Position numbers and translations under genes: made by a program. The notes below the pieces were generated by a model. It searched no databases. It was not told the origin of the DNA and saw only the letters and a program-made list of their open reading frames with translations. 64,000 bases of DNA from Ceratodon purpureus (lineage: Eukaryota; Streptophyta; Bryopsida; Pseudoditrichales; Ditrichaceae): positions 19,147,690 to 19,211,689 of the forward strand of contig CM026423.1 in assembly GCA_014871385.1 (NCBI GenBank). The letters run 5' to 3'. Position 1 is the stretch's first letter; each line of letters opens with the position of its first letter. Positions 10,696-23,387 of the stretch are shown here, one piece after another.

Positions 10696-12958
10696 GTTCC
10701 TCCAAGTCTTTACAATTAGGGTTCTCTCACAAGACATAACGTCTGGAGCCGACAGTAGCAGTGTTGATTTCTATGCTAATCCCTCTCTCACACTTAGCAT
10801 ACTGATCAAGTGAGAGACATTAGCCCATGCCATTTTGGAAGGCTTGATTATTTCCAATTGTGGCCATTGTATTCTACAGCTCATAGCTGACATGGGTACC
10901 ATCAGCTCAGTGTTCACATCTGCATTTCCAATTGCTGGTGACTCTGACGCTTTGCGAGGCAGTCGCCTCGCAAGTATTCAATCACAGTGTAAGTCCTCTC
11001 TCTGCACAGATCGAGATGGGCTAAATCGTGACCCCATGTTGTAGTCGCCAACGGGGATAATGTTCACTCATGACTAATCACATCCCATATCCTGATGCAA
11101 GCAGGGATGCTACTATCCACTGTGTACCCACAAACGCAGAACCTCAGATTGATGGAACCTCAAATTCGCAGAAATAATTTGGTCTCTGTAGAGAAACTGA
11201 GCACGTTTCGAGCGTGTCAAAACATGATATCAAATCATGGTTGCTCATGGGTTTCCGAGTTCAAGACGCGATCTCTGCTCAGCCTCACCGCCAAAGCTCA
11301 AACTCCGAGAGGATGCATGCTACTGACTCTCTTAATTAGTGCTAATCAGCTGTGATCACGGGCGTTTCAGCATGCGCATAATCATAGAGATCATAGCAAT
11401 GACTTAATTAGGGGACAGACAGCCTACGCCGAAATTCAAAATCAAAAACTGGTCCACACGTGATACCACGCGTGGTGGCAAAGTATCATATTCAACACAA
11501 TTTAGTACTAACTTAAATGAGTGTTTTGGCACAAGCTCCGAGACGGTGGAGAAGGAGTCCAACCAGGAAGCCCTGCCGCCATCCAAAGGAACGTTGGAGC
11601 AAGTCCGCGCCAAAGGACATTCTCTCGATCGTTGCAACCGCACTGCACCAGCTCAAAATTTGAACATGCACCGGAGAGATGCCTGCAGTGGGAAGTACAG
11701 AGCTTCAACGTCAACTGACGCCTTGCAGACTGAGCCCATAACTGGTGTCGCATCCACATAATGGCGTTGTCGGCACACCATCGTCGTGTGTGCTCCTCCT
11801 GACTGCGAGCCGTGACTCCTCAATCATCATCTCCGCTTTGCCGCTTCACCCGTTTCAAATTCCCTTCCGGCGTGTCCACTTTTTCGATGCGTAGTCTCAA
11901 GGTCGTGTATGTACAGTGGTTGTTGTAACGGCCGCTGTGCATCGTGGTTGCTATTTGCAGCTCGTACGAGTGGTATTGTGGTGGGAGACGGTGGGTTTGT
12001 ATTTCGGGGTTGACTTGTTGCAGAAACTTCGAGCTCACTGTGGTGTTGCTTTCGACACTCGTTTGTGGAGTTGTAGTTCCGTTTGCGTGAAGCGCTGCTT
12101 TTTTTCTGGAGGTGTGGGTTTGGAGTTTTCGAGGTGGGTGGGTTAGTGCACTGAGGAAGCGTGAGACACTTGAGTGAGGTGCTCCAGGAGCTTGTGGTTT
12201 AGTCTTTGAAACGCAGCTGGAGGTCTATCTTTCGCAGATGCTGTGATGTTTTATCTTGTGTATGTGTGCGGAGCGTTCGCTTGCTGAGAATTGAGCTGGA
12301 GCCACTGTCGCAATTTGGCTTGTTGGGTGAAGTGTAGTGCTCACAGTGAGCTCGAGGTTTCTTCTGGAGACTGTTTTCAGGGGTGACTAACGGAAGAGTT
12401 GGCGAGGAAAAGCTCAGCTGGTCGCCTGGTGGTGGAGACTTTTCGGAATAGTTCGCGTCGTCCTTGTGCAGGGGCCTCGCTATGGTGAAGACGACAGGCC
12501 GTGACTATTTTGAACAATGTGGTTGAAGAGGTTTGTGTAACATGATGACTGTTGGGACCAAGTTGGAGGTGTGACGAGTTTTCTTGAAGCCAGGTACGTC
12601 CTTGCTATGTCTGCCGATTCCAGCCTGAGTTCTGCTGTTGAACATTTGTGTTATGATTAGTGCACCTTAACGTCTATGAGATTGTCGTGCATTTTTTAAT
12701 TGTTGAGATGGTTTAAAATACTTTTTGACAGCTCGTGGGAATTTCTATTTTATGGTTCTCTACTAATTGGAGCAGAATATGAAGGCTGGGATAGAGCTCT
12801 TCTGTAGGGATGAGTGCTTTTAACAATAGATGCAATGGCGTACTTGTGACGATGGGTTCCTGCTGGCCAATGCTGCCACTCACCTCTTTCATGGTTGGTT
12901 GAGTTGATGTATGTTGTCTTTGTTGTTGATTCCGAAGCAGGTGCATATCGCAAGCGAG
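10696..12958. other. Intergenic region with likely 5' leader of the coiled-coil gene
   Basis: No coding frame is credible. From about 11770 the DNA becomes GC-richer and transcript-like. A good donor CAG|GTACGT at 12593/12594 pairs with an acceptor AAGCAG at 12940, suggesting a non-coding first exon spliced shortly before the ATG at 12959. A perfect palindrome CCACGCGTGG sits near 11467 and a CACGTG core at about 11456. Confidence 0.45.
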
Positions 12959-15588
12959 ATGAAGCAGGGTCCCAACGCTGGGCAGTTGAGGGGTGCCGAA
13001 GTGATGAAAGGGACTTCGAAGTCATCGCTTGCAGCGGCAATGAGCATCGCTTCAAGCCCGACCCTGATGGGACTTTCAGATGTGTTGGATGGCACAGCTG
13101 ACTGGCTTAATGGACAAAATGGGAGTTTGAGGGGGCTTCTTGGAGGCAATGTGATGCAGAATGGTGATAGAGCGAGGGAATTGAAACTTGCGGATTGTTT
13201 GAAAGAGCTCGCATCATTTCAGAGGGCTGTCCTTGAAGAGCTTCAAGAGGAGGACCCTATTCAGCCGAAAGATCTCAATAGCGCCCTGTTTCAAGCAGGA
13301 TTGTTCCAGCCCAAGCGAGAGAAAGATACCGAATCAGTGTCCTCTGATGTTGGGGCTACCGTCTCTGAGGGTGTTGTAAGAAAAGGAGGAAATGTCGGTG
13401 CGACGAAGAATTCCAGACGACGTGAGGTGAAAGACGTTCAACAGAGGCCGTGGTCGTTCTCTACAAAATCTTCTGTGCGGCCATTGAAGGTGGATGTTGG
13501 CTTAAGCAAGCCTGGTGAAAGAATGACTCGAGTATCCAAGAAATCGCCCGTTGTGGTAGCGAAGCCAAGACAGTACATCATACATTCTAATCCCCTCGCG
13601 ACTGGTCGGAGGTTGTCTGCAACACCATCGAAGAGGAGAGAGTCTCTTGTAGAGTCACCCACTAAGTGTAGGCGCATGAGTAACTCCCCGTCATTCAAAT
13701 CGAAGTCAGCTGAGAAAAAGAAAAATGGCGTTGGCTTACAAGCGTCAAATGTGGCTGGGAGGATGAAGCCTTTGGAACGCACTCCTACCTCTAAGGGTGA
13801 AAGCAAGGGATCAAAGCTCACTGACAGGCAAAAGGAGCTTCTCAAGAGAGTGATGATCAATAGTCCAATGGCTGGGAAGAAAAGGATCTACAGAGATAAA
13901 GCTGCTGGCCTTACTTCGAGCGTTGATCTCTCTGCCGCAGCACGCAGAGCACGTCGTTTGTCGCAAGTTCTTAGAAGTGAGCACGAGATTAAGCATCAGA
14001 ACCAGGAATATGCGAAAGAGTTGCAACAGTTACGGCGGCAATATGCCACCAAGGAAGAGGAGGTAACTATCCGTGTTCTATTAGTTGGTTGTCTTTCTTG
14101 TTCAACGTGATTGGGAGCCGCCTACACATGTCACTCTTTCATTACGTCAATGCAGCCTCTGGTTTAGAAGAATAAGTTTTTTCCCATAATCAAGGACTGC
14201 TTTGAAGTTATGATGCTTTTTTCCTTGTGACCCTTGGTTGATCATCGTTGAAGTAGATTGAACAATATCCAACTACTTATATACATGACCGGTAATGTGC
14301 AAGCAGCCCCTGGTTATAGAAATAACCAGGGGCTACTTGCACATTACCTAGTTCAATGCAAATCGCATGAACCGTAAGGATCGAGCGCTTTCGCATCTTG
14401 TATTGTTGGCAGCTCTAATACCATCACGGCGCAAGGCCTCTTTGAGAAGGTCAGCCTCATATTTATCTTGTACGTCCTTGGAGCACTGTGCAGGTTGACA
14501 GAGCACAATCGGCCGGCATGCTGCTGAGGCAAGTATGTTCTAACCAGGCCGAAGAGCTGAAGGCTTACAAGAATGCATTTCCAACTCTCATGAAGGATAT
14601 GTCTGACCTACGAGAAAATTATCACAAGCAGGAGAAGGAGCTACAATTGGAGCTCAGCACTAAGCTTAGCCTTCAGGCAGAGGTCTCCAAACTTCGGGAC
14701 CGTGTTGACGGTCTGACATCTGACATCAAACAGGTAGATCATTTAGTACCAAAAATATCTAATGGACGAGATCTGAATTATTCCCAGGCTGCTTGGCTTG
14801 AGAACTTTCTGCTACTAATTTCTTTGCCCTGCATATGTAGACAAGAACGCTGAACACCGTCCTGGCGGAACGCGTCCATCAGTATGAGAAGTCGCAATGT
14901 ACTAGTTGTCGGCTCCACATCAATCAAAAACCTATGAAGAAAGAGGTGCGTGATTTATATTTCCGGTTCTGCATTTAATATGGGTGAAACTCAGAATCGG
15001 ATCGAGCCCATGTGGATTGAATCTCGAGACCTTGTTTTTCATTATCGTAGCTGGGTGTTCGCAGATATCCCCATTGTCTGGGAAGAACAAAGTTGGTTCG
15101 TTTAGAACGCCTCCAAGACCACGATCAGATTCACTCCTTGGAAGGAGGAATAGTCCAAAGGCATCTGTGACGTCAATGAAAGAGGTAGCCTTCTACCCTG
15201 CTTTCGATCACGGTTGTCGTGCCGAGCTTTGGTCAAAGAATAAGATGCGTCATTTCGTATTCCTTCAACATCATTCGGAGACAATTTGAGTCACTGTTTT
15301 TTGAACAAGCAGTCGAACTTGTTTCACTTATTTTGTTCAATCACTAAGCTTCTGAAATCTCTGCTCTGGCAGGGTGAGAACATTTACCAACAAGAAAGGA
15401 AGAAAACGCCTCTCAAAGGAACAGGAGAGCAAGAACAGAACGATTCGGCTCTTCATGAAAGGTGTGAAAATATATCGCAAGGACTGTCAAACGCAGATGG
15501 CCCTCCAGTCGATGCACTGAAGAACAGAATCAGTAGCCTCTTATTCACTGCTTCTCAAGCATTGGAAAATCAACACCGAGCCATGTAA
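12959..15588 (+). CDS. Basic coiled-coil protein of unknown function, 5 coding exons
   Basis: The exons are 12959-14062, 14494-14733, 14841-14945, 15065-15184 and 15373-15588, all phase 0, giving about 594 residues. I do not recognise the family. Residues 1-90 are weakly structured. Residues 90 to about 300 are highly basic and serine-rich with many SP/TP sites, for example SATPSKRRESLVESPTKCRR, suggesting phosphorylation by proline-directed kinases and nucleic-acid or microtubule binding; this is inference. A conserved-looking patch LTDRQKELLKRVMINSPMAG lies near residue 290. From about 330 to 480 there are long heptad-type coiled coils. A CTSC pair follows at about residue 470, then another basic SP-rich tail. 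The ATG at 12959 was preferred over one at 12911 because a splice acceptor lies between them. A mitotic or cytoskeletal role would fit but is not shown. Confidence 0.75.
14291..14348. repeat. Near-perfect 27 bp intronic inverted repeat (hairpin)
   Basis: The arms 14291-14317 and 14322-14348 match 26 of 27 bases around a 4-base loop; the single mismatch would be a G-U pair in RNA. It lies in the first intron of the coiled-coil gene. The stem is short for a plant microRNA precursor. Confidence 0.85.
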
Positions 15589-16717
15589 AATGCTGTATAG
15601 GACTACATACTAGGTCAGGGTATCTGTGCTAGTATCCATATCTAATGTGCACTATTTAGAAAAACCACTACATAATGCGTCATAGCTGGAACTCGGTTTC
15701 ATCATCCTTGAATGTGTGCCTTTGAGGTATTCATGACTTAGACACAAAATTTCCTGTACATTTCATTATCACCTCCCGCCAGGATGACATGGGTCAGTGC
15801 AATGCAACAGCTAGTTGCGTCTGCTCCGGAACTGGCTACAAGTATCTTGAACTATCCGGAAGAAAATACAACTGGAGAGTTATGATGAATTTGTCACTCT
15901 TTTTCGCCATGGCTCCAATTTGAGTAACAGATTCCTCAGCTGATTCGGATCACGGCTGGTTCTCCTAGTAACGAAACCTCCCAATAAGCAACATGTTCAT
16001 ACCATGCTAATGTTTCAGAACCCGGTAAAATCCAAGGAGCCCAACGTTAGAGTATCGACTTGAAATACATGAAATATTCATCGCTGAGTTCTTAAATGGG
16101 AATTGCTTTCAAACCTCCCAGAATGTCCACATGGAACATGATACCGTTTCCATCAAACACTGACTTCATCGTAACCTATCTTCTCTGCCCTCAATCGAAA
16201 CCGGAATCCAAAGTACGATGTCTAGGCTCATATCACAGCTCTTCGCAGACCGTACAAAACCTCAAGAAATAGAACCCATGGTCAGTCTCTCTGTCATGGC
16301 AACCTCCTCTCATCTGAACAATCTCTTGGCCTGTCACTTATCCCACCACTTTCGGCAGACTACCTCTCATAACTTGTTTCAAAACCTGCCCTCTGCACCA
16401 CTCTAAAATCACGACGCTGGGTGCTCAGCACAGAGCGAACTATTCTTTCGCCTTTTACTAAAGAATACCGTGCGCTGGGTCCACTAACCGGCCTATCTTT
16501 TTTTTGGACTGCTCCTCGTGGAGCCCATCAATCTAACACAAATCGGAATTCTTAGATATTACTCCATTGAACGTTTCTTACCAACTAGTCGTCTGTAGAG
16601 TACGAGGGGAACATGTGAATTGGAACTTCAGACATGTCCATAATCAAAACAAACTGGTCCTGCTTCGTTGCCCATCAATCTTATCCTGTGAGTTTGATAT
16701 TCGGAAAGCCACATGGA
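15589..16717. other. 3' flank of the coiled-coil gene and intergenic DNA
   Basis: Mixed composition with only short open frames lacking any family resemblance or codon pattern. No gene is supported. Confidence 0.55.
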
Positions 16718-17079
16718 CTAAGGTAGCGACACCCATTCCCGTGACTTTAAGCTAATTATCATACTTCTAAATGAGCAGTATGAAAAGTGATTATACCAAG
16801 GGAAAGGCAATTAAATATTAATCTAGAATGTATTGAAAAAGTCATGAAATTGTAAAATTTGTGTATGTTATCAAACAGTCAAAGTTTAAAATTGATTTGC
16901 ACAGTTTGACCGTGTCTAAATGGCCTTGATTCCGTGACTTGGAGAACCAACTTCTGCCATGAAAATTTCCTTATAAAAGCAAATTTCTTCAACCACCCAA
17001 GATCAGTGTCTCTCAGATTGAGATGCCCTGTATGCAAATGGGAACAGGGCAGTCACGGGAATGGGTGTTGCTACCTTAG
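16718..17079. mobile_element. MITE, 362 bp, 28 bp terminal inverted repeats
   Basis: The left end (16718-16745) begins CTAAGGTAGCGACACCCATT and the right end (17052-17079) is its reverse complement with one mismatch. The element is too short to encode a transposase. The outermost TA on each side could be the target duplication (Tc1/mariner style), but the boundary is ambiguous by a few bases. A relative lies at 25443-25830. Confidence 0.8.
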
Positions 17080-19752
17080 AGTTCAAAGCACAGTGGAGTA
17101 GTGCACCGCTTCCGGCTTCCTCTGCTCACCTTGAGAGCACATCGTCTACTTGTTTCTTTGTTTCTTTCGGTGCAGGCCCCAGATTGCATAAATATAAAAA
17201 AGGATGAGTAAGGAGTTGTTTTTGGAGGAAAATTTATTCTGAATTGAGTTCATGCATCTAAATGTGGCCCTCTACACTAAATTGGGGTCTTTGGTTTCTA
17301 AGTAAAATTAAATTTAGTATAAAGAAGCCATAGGTCCTCTATAATTAGAAACAACAAGGAGGAGGAGGGGAGGGCCCGCCCAGTTATTAAAACGGGGCTA
17401 AGGTTTATTACCAGGGATTTGTTAACTCTTGAAAGGCATGATTCTTTTTTCAAATGTTCCCATTGTAGAGTCTCCTATCATTGTCTCCATCTTTTTTTTT
17501 TCGCTCACTTAGTGTATTGCCTCTTTGAATGTTTTCTTGAAAGTTATCCTTATATCTTGGAAAAGTCATTAATTATATTTTTGAAAGTTTATGATTCAGT
17601 CTTTTAGAGATTTAAGAAGCTCAAAGACTACTGTAAGTGAAAAACATACCTTCTAAAATGGATGGTAAAAAGTGCCTCACTTAACATTTAATTTATGCAA
17701 TTTCATTCAATAGATAGATATACAAAGAATGTAAATAAATATCATGTGTTGAAAAAACATTGAACACATTGATTGCTTATAAAGACTTAATGTATTTATT
17801 TTGTTATACTTGATTCAATAACAACATTAACAATTTTTAAATAAAGAATATGTTTGAAATTACATTTGAGTGTGCTATTTTATTTTATTTATATAAAATT
17901 CATTCAAAACATAACAACATGTTGAATAAGATATGATTTTACATCTTTAACTTGAAAATATTTTGAAATTTGGATATCTTTGTATCACCAAAATTTTAAA
18001 AAAACACCATTGCTAGTTAATGTAAGTGCTTATTTTTATTACTTCAGAATTCATTTAATCACCCTAAGTTTGTTAAAAAGATGTTAAGTACATTGAAAAC
18101 AACTAATGTGAAGGACTTATTTACAAGGTCATTAGATTTTCAATACCTCAAAGATAATGGATTCATTTACTAAGTGGCCAATAGAATTCATAATGTATTC
18201 ACTAAAGGTGAAAAAAAATACATTAAACATCAAAGAAGTTGTTCACTTCAAACTTGGAATGAATAAAATTTCAGGTCTTTAAATTGATAAAAACATTCTT
18301 TGGGAATACAAGTATTCTTTGGACATTAAAGACTTTTACATGAGCCTGATAAGTTTTCATTCTCCATAGGTAAATGGAATCTTCATTGTTGACCAAGAAA
18401 ATATTCATAAGGTAGATAAAAACTTATCCTTAGAACACAAAAGAATCCATCAACAAATCGTAAATAAGTGTCAACAAAAGTTTTAAATGCTTTGAAGGCT
18501 TGAAATTTTTATTTGTTTTAAAATTGAATTTATCCAAGTGGTTGTTGGTAATTTGATTTTTAAATTTATTTAAATTGTAATTGAAAAATGTATCATGTTT
18601 AATTTTAAAATTGCTTTTGAATATTATTCTAGTCCTCAAAGTTCATGCCTTTTAGAGAAAAAAGTATTTAAAAACCACTCAATTTCTTTGTATAGAAATG
18701 CATACAAACAACAATTAATGTCATCTGTCTAATATTGTCTATTGACAAGACATGTTTTAAAGTTGCATCAAACTATGAGCCGTGGACATATTAGAATTCT
18801 ATCATAAAGATTTCATTATATGTTTAAGGCCTTTGTATTTCATATACTACTAAAATGTTTTTAAAGTACCAACAATAGTTTACAAATTAAAATATTATTT
18901 AAATAATATTCTTAATTCTTTTTAAAATAAATATCTATTGTTGTATATGTGGAGTAAATTTACCACTATAATATCCATTTCATCTCTACGTTAATATTCA
19001 CAAATTCTAAGTTAATAATCATAAATGGCACACTTTAGTTCTTTTTGAATTAAATCTTTTTTATTTAGAACAAATTAAGGAATTTGAAATTGAACCAAGC
19101 ACATTTAAAGCATCCTATGAAATGGTTTTTTTTATTTTTTTTTTTTTTTTATTTTTTTTATTTTTAATTTAATCTTTAATGAACTTTAAAACGTCACATT
19201 TAATGCCGTACATTATTTTATAATATTTTCTAATCAATTTTTTCAAATTTTTATTAGATTGACTAAATTAAAAAATAAAAACTATTAGAATTTAAAAATC
19301 ATTTTATACAATCCCTAATATACTTTTAAATTATTGTTAAAAAATTATATTAATTCAAAATAATTGGTATCAAAAAGTTTACCTTAGCCAATACCATATT
19401 AAGATGTTATCATGGTATTTAAGGTAAAATGCCTTTGTAAGATTATAATAGATTGAAGGAAGTAAATTATTGAAGGCCTATATTAACACCCAATATACAT
19501 AAATATGTGATTTTATTTGAAAAAATGACATTTAAGAAAACCTAGTACTATAAGTTTTTCAATTTTGTGAATTTGATTTTTTGTGTATCATCTTTTACCG
19601 GATCAAAACACTCTTTATAATGAAACAATAATAAGTTTCTATCTAAAAATGCCTTATGCTTTCAACAACGATCTCTATATGTGTCATAAATAGTACATGA
19701 AAGTTAAAAGAAGAGAGACATGATAAATTGAGATATACAAAATATTTCATAC
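17080..19752. other. AT-rich gene-free DNA
   Basis: Very AT-rich, with a T-rich run around 19120-19160 and no open frame with coding character. It probably consists of decayed repeats that I cannot name. Confidence 0.55.
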
Positions 19753-19947
19753 ATGCATACTACTCGCCTTGATCCTACTGCTTGGCCGTCGTTTGTGGTC
19801 GAAGTTAATGTTTTAGAGTCTTTGAGAGAGCTTCAAGCGGATATGGCGTATTGGCTAAGGAATAGCAACGGCCAAACCCGCGTTGCCGTGCTTTTACATG
19901 TCAAGAAGGCAACTCGTATTATTCTTATTTGCAGGACTGAATCATAG
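19753..19947 (+). pseudogene. Fragment resembling a fungal Uma2/PD-(D/E)XK-like protein family
   Basis: A 64-codon frame starts ATG at 19753 and has markedly different, GC-richer composition from the AT-rich DNA around it. Its core reads PSFVVEVNVLESLRELQADM, then YWLRNSNGQTRVAVLLHV. This pattern (hydrophobic-E-V, spaced ES..L..D..WL..S.G, then a hydrophobic strand) is one I associate with fungal hypothetical proteins related to Uma2-type PD-(D/E)XK nuclease folds. Only the middle of such a domain is present, so it looks like a remnant or a single exon. The assignment rests on pattern recall and needs a profile search. Confidence 0.4.
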
Positions 19948-20192
19948 GAAAGTCTGATCTCGGGATTGCATTTGACATACTACAAATAGAATTTCTAATT
20001 TCTAATTTTTGTTTCATATTCCCAAGGCTGTTTCAAATGCTTAAAGTTGGTGCACTCATCTACGTTGGACATCAAAGTATGTGTCCATTAACTTGTTCCT
20101 TTTATTTTTGATAAATTTGATCTTTAAATAAATGGTTTTCTTTCTGATTGATCGTGAATTTTGCAGATTCACTCAACATGGATGTTTAGAAA

Positions 20193-20411
20193 ATGGCTAG
20201 GCGTTTGGGTGAACTCGGTGAAAAAATCGAAAATCTTCACATCAATGAAGAAATGCAAAAATTTGAAGCTCGCATTTTGGATGGGATACAAAATCGCATG
20301 AATTCTTTTGAAAATCGGATGGACTGTTTTCCAACCTCTATTCAGGATTTGATCTCGAAAACAATGGAATCACATTTTGGGAAATTGGACGTATCTTCTG
20401 CTAGCCATTAA
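20193..20411 (+). CDS. Small hypothetical helical protein or exon
   Basis: A 72-codon frame rich in charged residues, with heptad-like spacing (EKIENLHINEEMQKFEARI, then NRMNSFENRMD), predicts a short coiled coil. A splice-acceptor-like TTTTGCAG lies just upstream (about 20158-20165). It is 245 bp downstream of the Uma2-like fragment and in similar non-AT-rich sequence, so the two could be remnants of one gene. No family is recognised and expression is unknown. Confidence 0.3.
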   Translation: MARRLGELGEKIENLHINEEMQKFEARILDGIQNRMNSFENRMDCFPTSIQDLISKTMESHFGKLDVSSASH

Positions 20412-21545
20412 CCCTTTAGTAAAGCACTTACAGTCAATAGCCGTAGAGACACATAGATAACAGTGGAGAGTGTTAGAGTAAATAGTCGTAGCAAGTTTGA
20501 TGGTCTTAGTGGAGAGGTAAATTACAGATCTAGGATAGGCCTTTATCCCACATTTTACCCAGTCTATATAATTGACAATCATCTTGTTTTTTCTAATAAA
20601 TATAATTGACAAAATATATAATTTTGGTAATATTATATAATATAGAAATTTTAATTAAAAAAAACCAAAGTATATGGACATAATCAAAACATGTTATATG
20701 TAGAATATGAATTTAAAAATGATTAAAAAAAGTGAAGACTTTGTTTCCAACCAATTCTATGACTTGGTCTTTCAACCAATTGCTTAATTTTCTAGTATTA
20801 AAATGCTTCAAAGTTTTAAAATTCAAATTAAGTATAATCTTATTGGTTAAATATAATGTAAAAATGTTTAATTAGCCATTGTTAAAAAAATAATAGAATA
20901 TACAACCAAAAGAATAATACATAAAATTCCTCATTTACTTTCTTTTTCAAAACATAGCTATCATTTTTTTGTATGTTATAAATATAAGTAGTAAAGAATT
21001 TCAATTTGAATATCTTTAAGTTTTGACCAAATCAAGTTTTAAAGCTTCAATTGTTTTAATTGGAAATATTTTCTATTATCATATCAATTTTTAAACATGT
21101 AAGTTAGTGAAAAATTGCTAGAAGATGAACGTAATATATGATTTTTTTATTGAATAGAAATGAATAGATTTACTAATGATAAAAGAAAAAATGTCAATGT
21201 AATATGATTATTAAATATAATTTTGAATACAAAAAATAAATAAATTAATCACTTATAAATTTTTAATAAAGGATTTAAATAGATCATATATTATTGTGAT
21301 GTCTAATTTTTTATGTTAAATTTTAGAACTATGCATCTATTTTACAATATATTATTGTGATGTTGTATGTGAATCTATTAGGTTTATATTCCTTATTCTA
21401 TTAATTTTACATTTCTATTAATGGCAATAATCATTATCATTAAAATTTCAAATTTATGTTATTTAAAAAATATATATTCGCCGCCATTTGGTTTTGTATT
21501 GATTTTAGAACAGCAAAAAGCAAAAGCCAACACCTTATGACAAAT
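20412..21545. other. AT-rich gene-free DNA
   Basis: No open frame, RNA or defined element was recognised; repeated ATATATTATTGTGATGT motifs occur near 21285 and 21345. Confidence 0.55.
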
Positions 21546-22479
21546 TTAACCCCTAAAGGTTCTGGAAATCCAAAATGGCTCTCGGCTGTTTCGGGCAGCC
21601 TAGATGAAGAGGTTAAAAGTAATATTTTTGCCTAAGAATTTTACTGGATGCTCATTATACAGCAAAGTGTATGTGGTAAAAATTTCGACGCCAAATTTCA
21701 CTTTTAGAACCTTCATCTAGGAATTTTAGGTTTCAAGTCCAAAACGGGCAGTTTAAAATTAGGTTTTTTTAGATTTTTTTTTTGGAAATGTGTTCATAAC
21801 CAATTCACTACTCAAAATCCAAAGTGGCCTATGTCAAAAAGCTTACCAATTTTAGAAGGGAAGCCTCCAAAAATCTCAGAAACAACCTTCTCTGTTTTTG
21901 GTAATTTTACAATTTTTTCTTTCAAAATTTGTCAAAATTTGAGATTTAGGAATTTTTCAAATTTTGTTTTCCCAATAATTCAAAAAATCATGGACATAAC
22001 TTTTAACCGTTCACTTTTTTAAAAAACCAAAAGCATTTCACGTCATTTAGGTTTTACCATATTGTGGTTTTTGCACCTTCTTGTGGAAATTAATTTGCAT
22101 GAAGGCCAAAAAACTGTAATGAGACTCTAAAATTTTGCATGGAGGTGCTCAACTTAGTTACCTACATGGAAAAAAATATGAGCAAAATGTTTGAGGTAAC
22201 AATAATCAAGTCTCCCTTGGCACCATTTAGAGTATGCCTTTCCCGCAAAGCCAAAAAAAAAAAACAGTAAACTTTGAACATTATAATCTCACAAATGGTA
22301 AAGATCCAACCGTTGAAATTTAACATGGTATTAGTGCAGGTAGTTAGGTTTAAGATCTTCCGGTGGATGTATCAATAAGTTAAAAAATTAAGAATCATAC
22401 TTCTACTTCTACAAGGTCGTCAAAAATCACAGTTTTTGGTTTTGGAGGTCCAAAAACGGCTTGAACCTTTAGGGGTTAA
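21546..22479 (+). mobile_element. TTAA-flanked MITE, 934 bp (copy 1)
   Basis: The element starts TTAACCCCTAAAGGTTC and ends GAACCTTTAGGGGTTAA, a perfect 17 bp inverted repeat that includes the TTAA on both sides. If TTAA is the duplicated target, the element proper is CCCC...GGGG, as in piggyBac-like transposons. It carries no transposase. It is very similar along its length to the inverted copy at 45108-46044 and clearly related to those at 25959 and 49582. Short open frames inside are shared by copies simply because the DNA is shared. Confidence 0.8.
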
Positions 22480-23387
22480 GGTTTCTTTTTTTCTACTTTT
22501 AAAGAAAAAACTATGATCCAACAACGACTAAAAAAGACTTTTTTTAACTCAAATAAATACAAGTATGAAAACCAATTATAATTTTTTAAATATTTTTGGC
22601 TAACTACACTCAACACCCTTCAAAGTATAAAATCACTCCCCCATATTCAAACAACAAGACAATCCTAGCAAGAAAAGAACACACACACAACTATACCATT
22701 CCACCACTTTATAGAAAAATCACTTTTGACACATTTTAACGCACTCATAATTCCCTTTGAGCTTTTTTTGTAAAGGAATTCAAGGCCCCTCTTATTGCGT
22801 AACTGAACATTGGAAAATATCCAAGGTTTTTTCATGGAATTCCCCTTACACTAAAAACTCCCCACCGAGGAAAATTTGGTTCGTATGGGCATCGTGGTGT
22901 GAGCAATGTTGACACATGCGTTATGTCGGAAGAGCCCCTGCTTGTTAGCGCTCACGGGACATGCTTCGCCCTCACCCTCCGCCTCAAGCGGCCCCTAAGC
23001 CCGTGAGCCCCTCCAAAGCAGGGGCTCATGGACAAAATCCTAAAGAGAAAAGAAATACAACACCAGACATGAGAGAGAGATGATCAAATCTGTGGCCGCG
23101 GAGCCAGGAAAGCAAAGGAGCCAATGGAGCGGAGAAAGGCACCCTATCCCTGCCCACCTTATCCTTCCCCCCCGCGCCCGCCCCCCGGTCGCCACGCCCC
23201 GACCGCGCACCACGGCCCCATCCAACGGACGCTCCTCCGCTCCAAAGCATCGACACGGGGGGCGTCGTGTCCACAGCGCGCTAGTCTTCGAGCTGTGGAA
23301 TTCGGAAGCTCGTATCCGGGCGCCTCACGCTCTCATACTTCGCAGACGACGTCGTGAGAGGGAACCTGCGAGAGAATTCTTGTCGCA
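22480..23387. promoter_or_regulatory. Upstream region of the ATP synthase delta gene, with a hairpin
   Basis: The first 350 bp are AT-rich and the last 500 bp are GC-rich. At 22932-23027 two nested inverted repeats (12 bp GAGCCCCTGCTT and 8 bp CTCACGGG with their complements) could fold into a hairpin of about 96 nt, lying 360-455 bp before the ATG. The region from about 23080 is probably promoter and 5' leader. Frames on both strands here are products of high GC. Confidence 0.5.
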
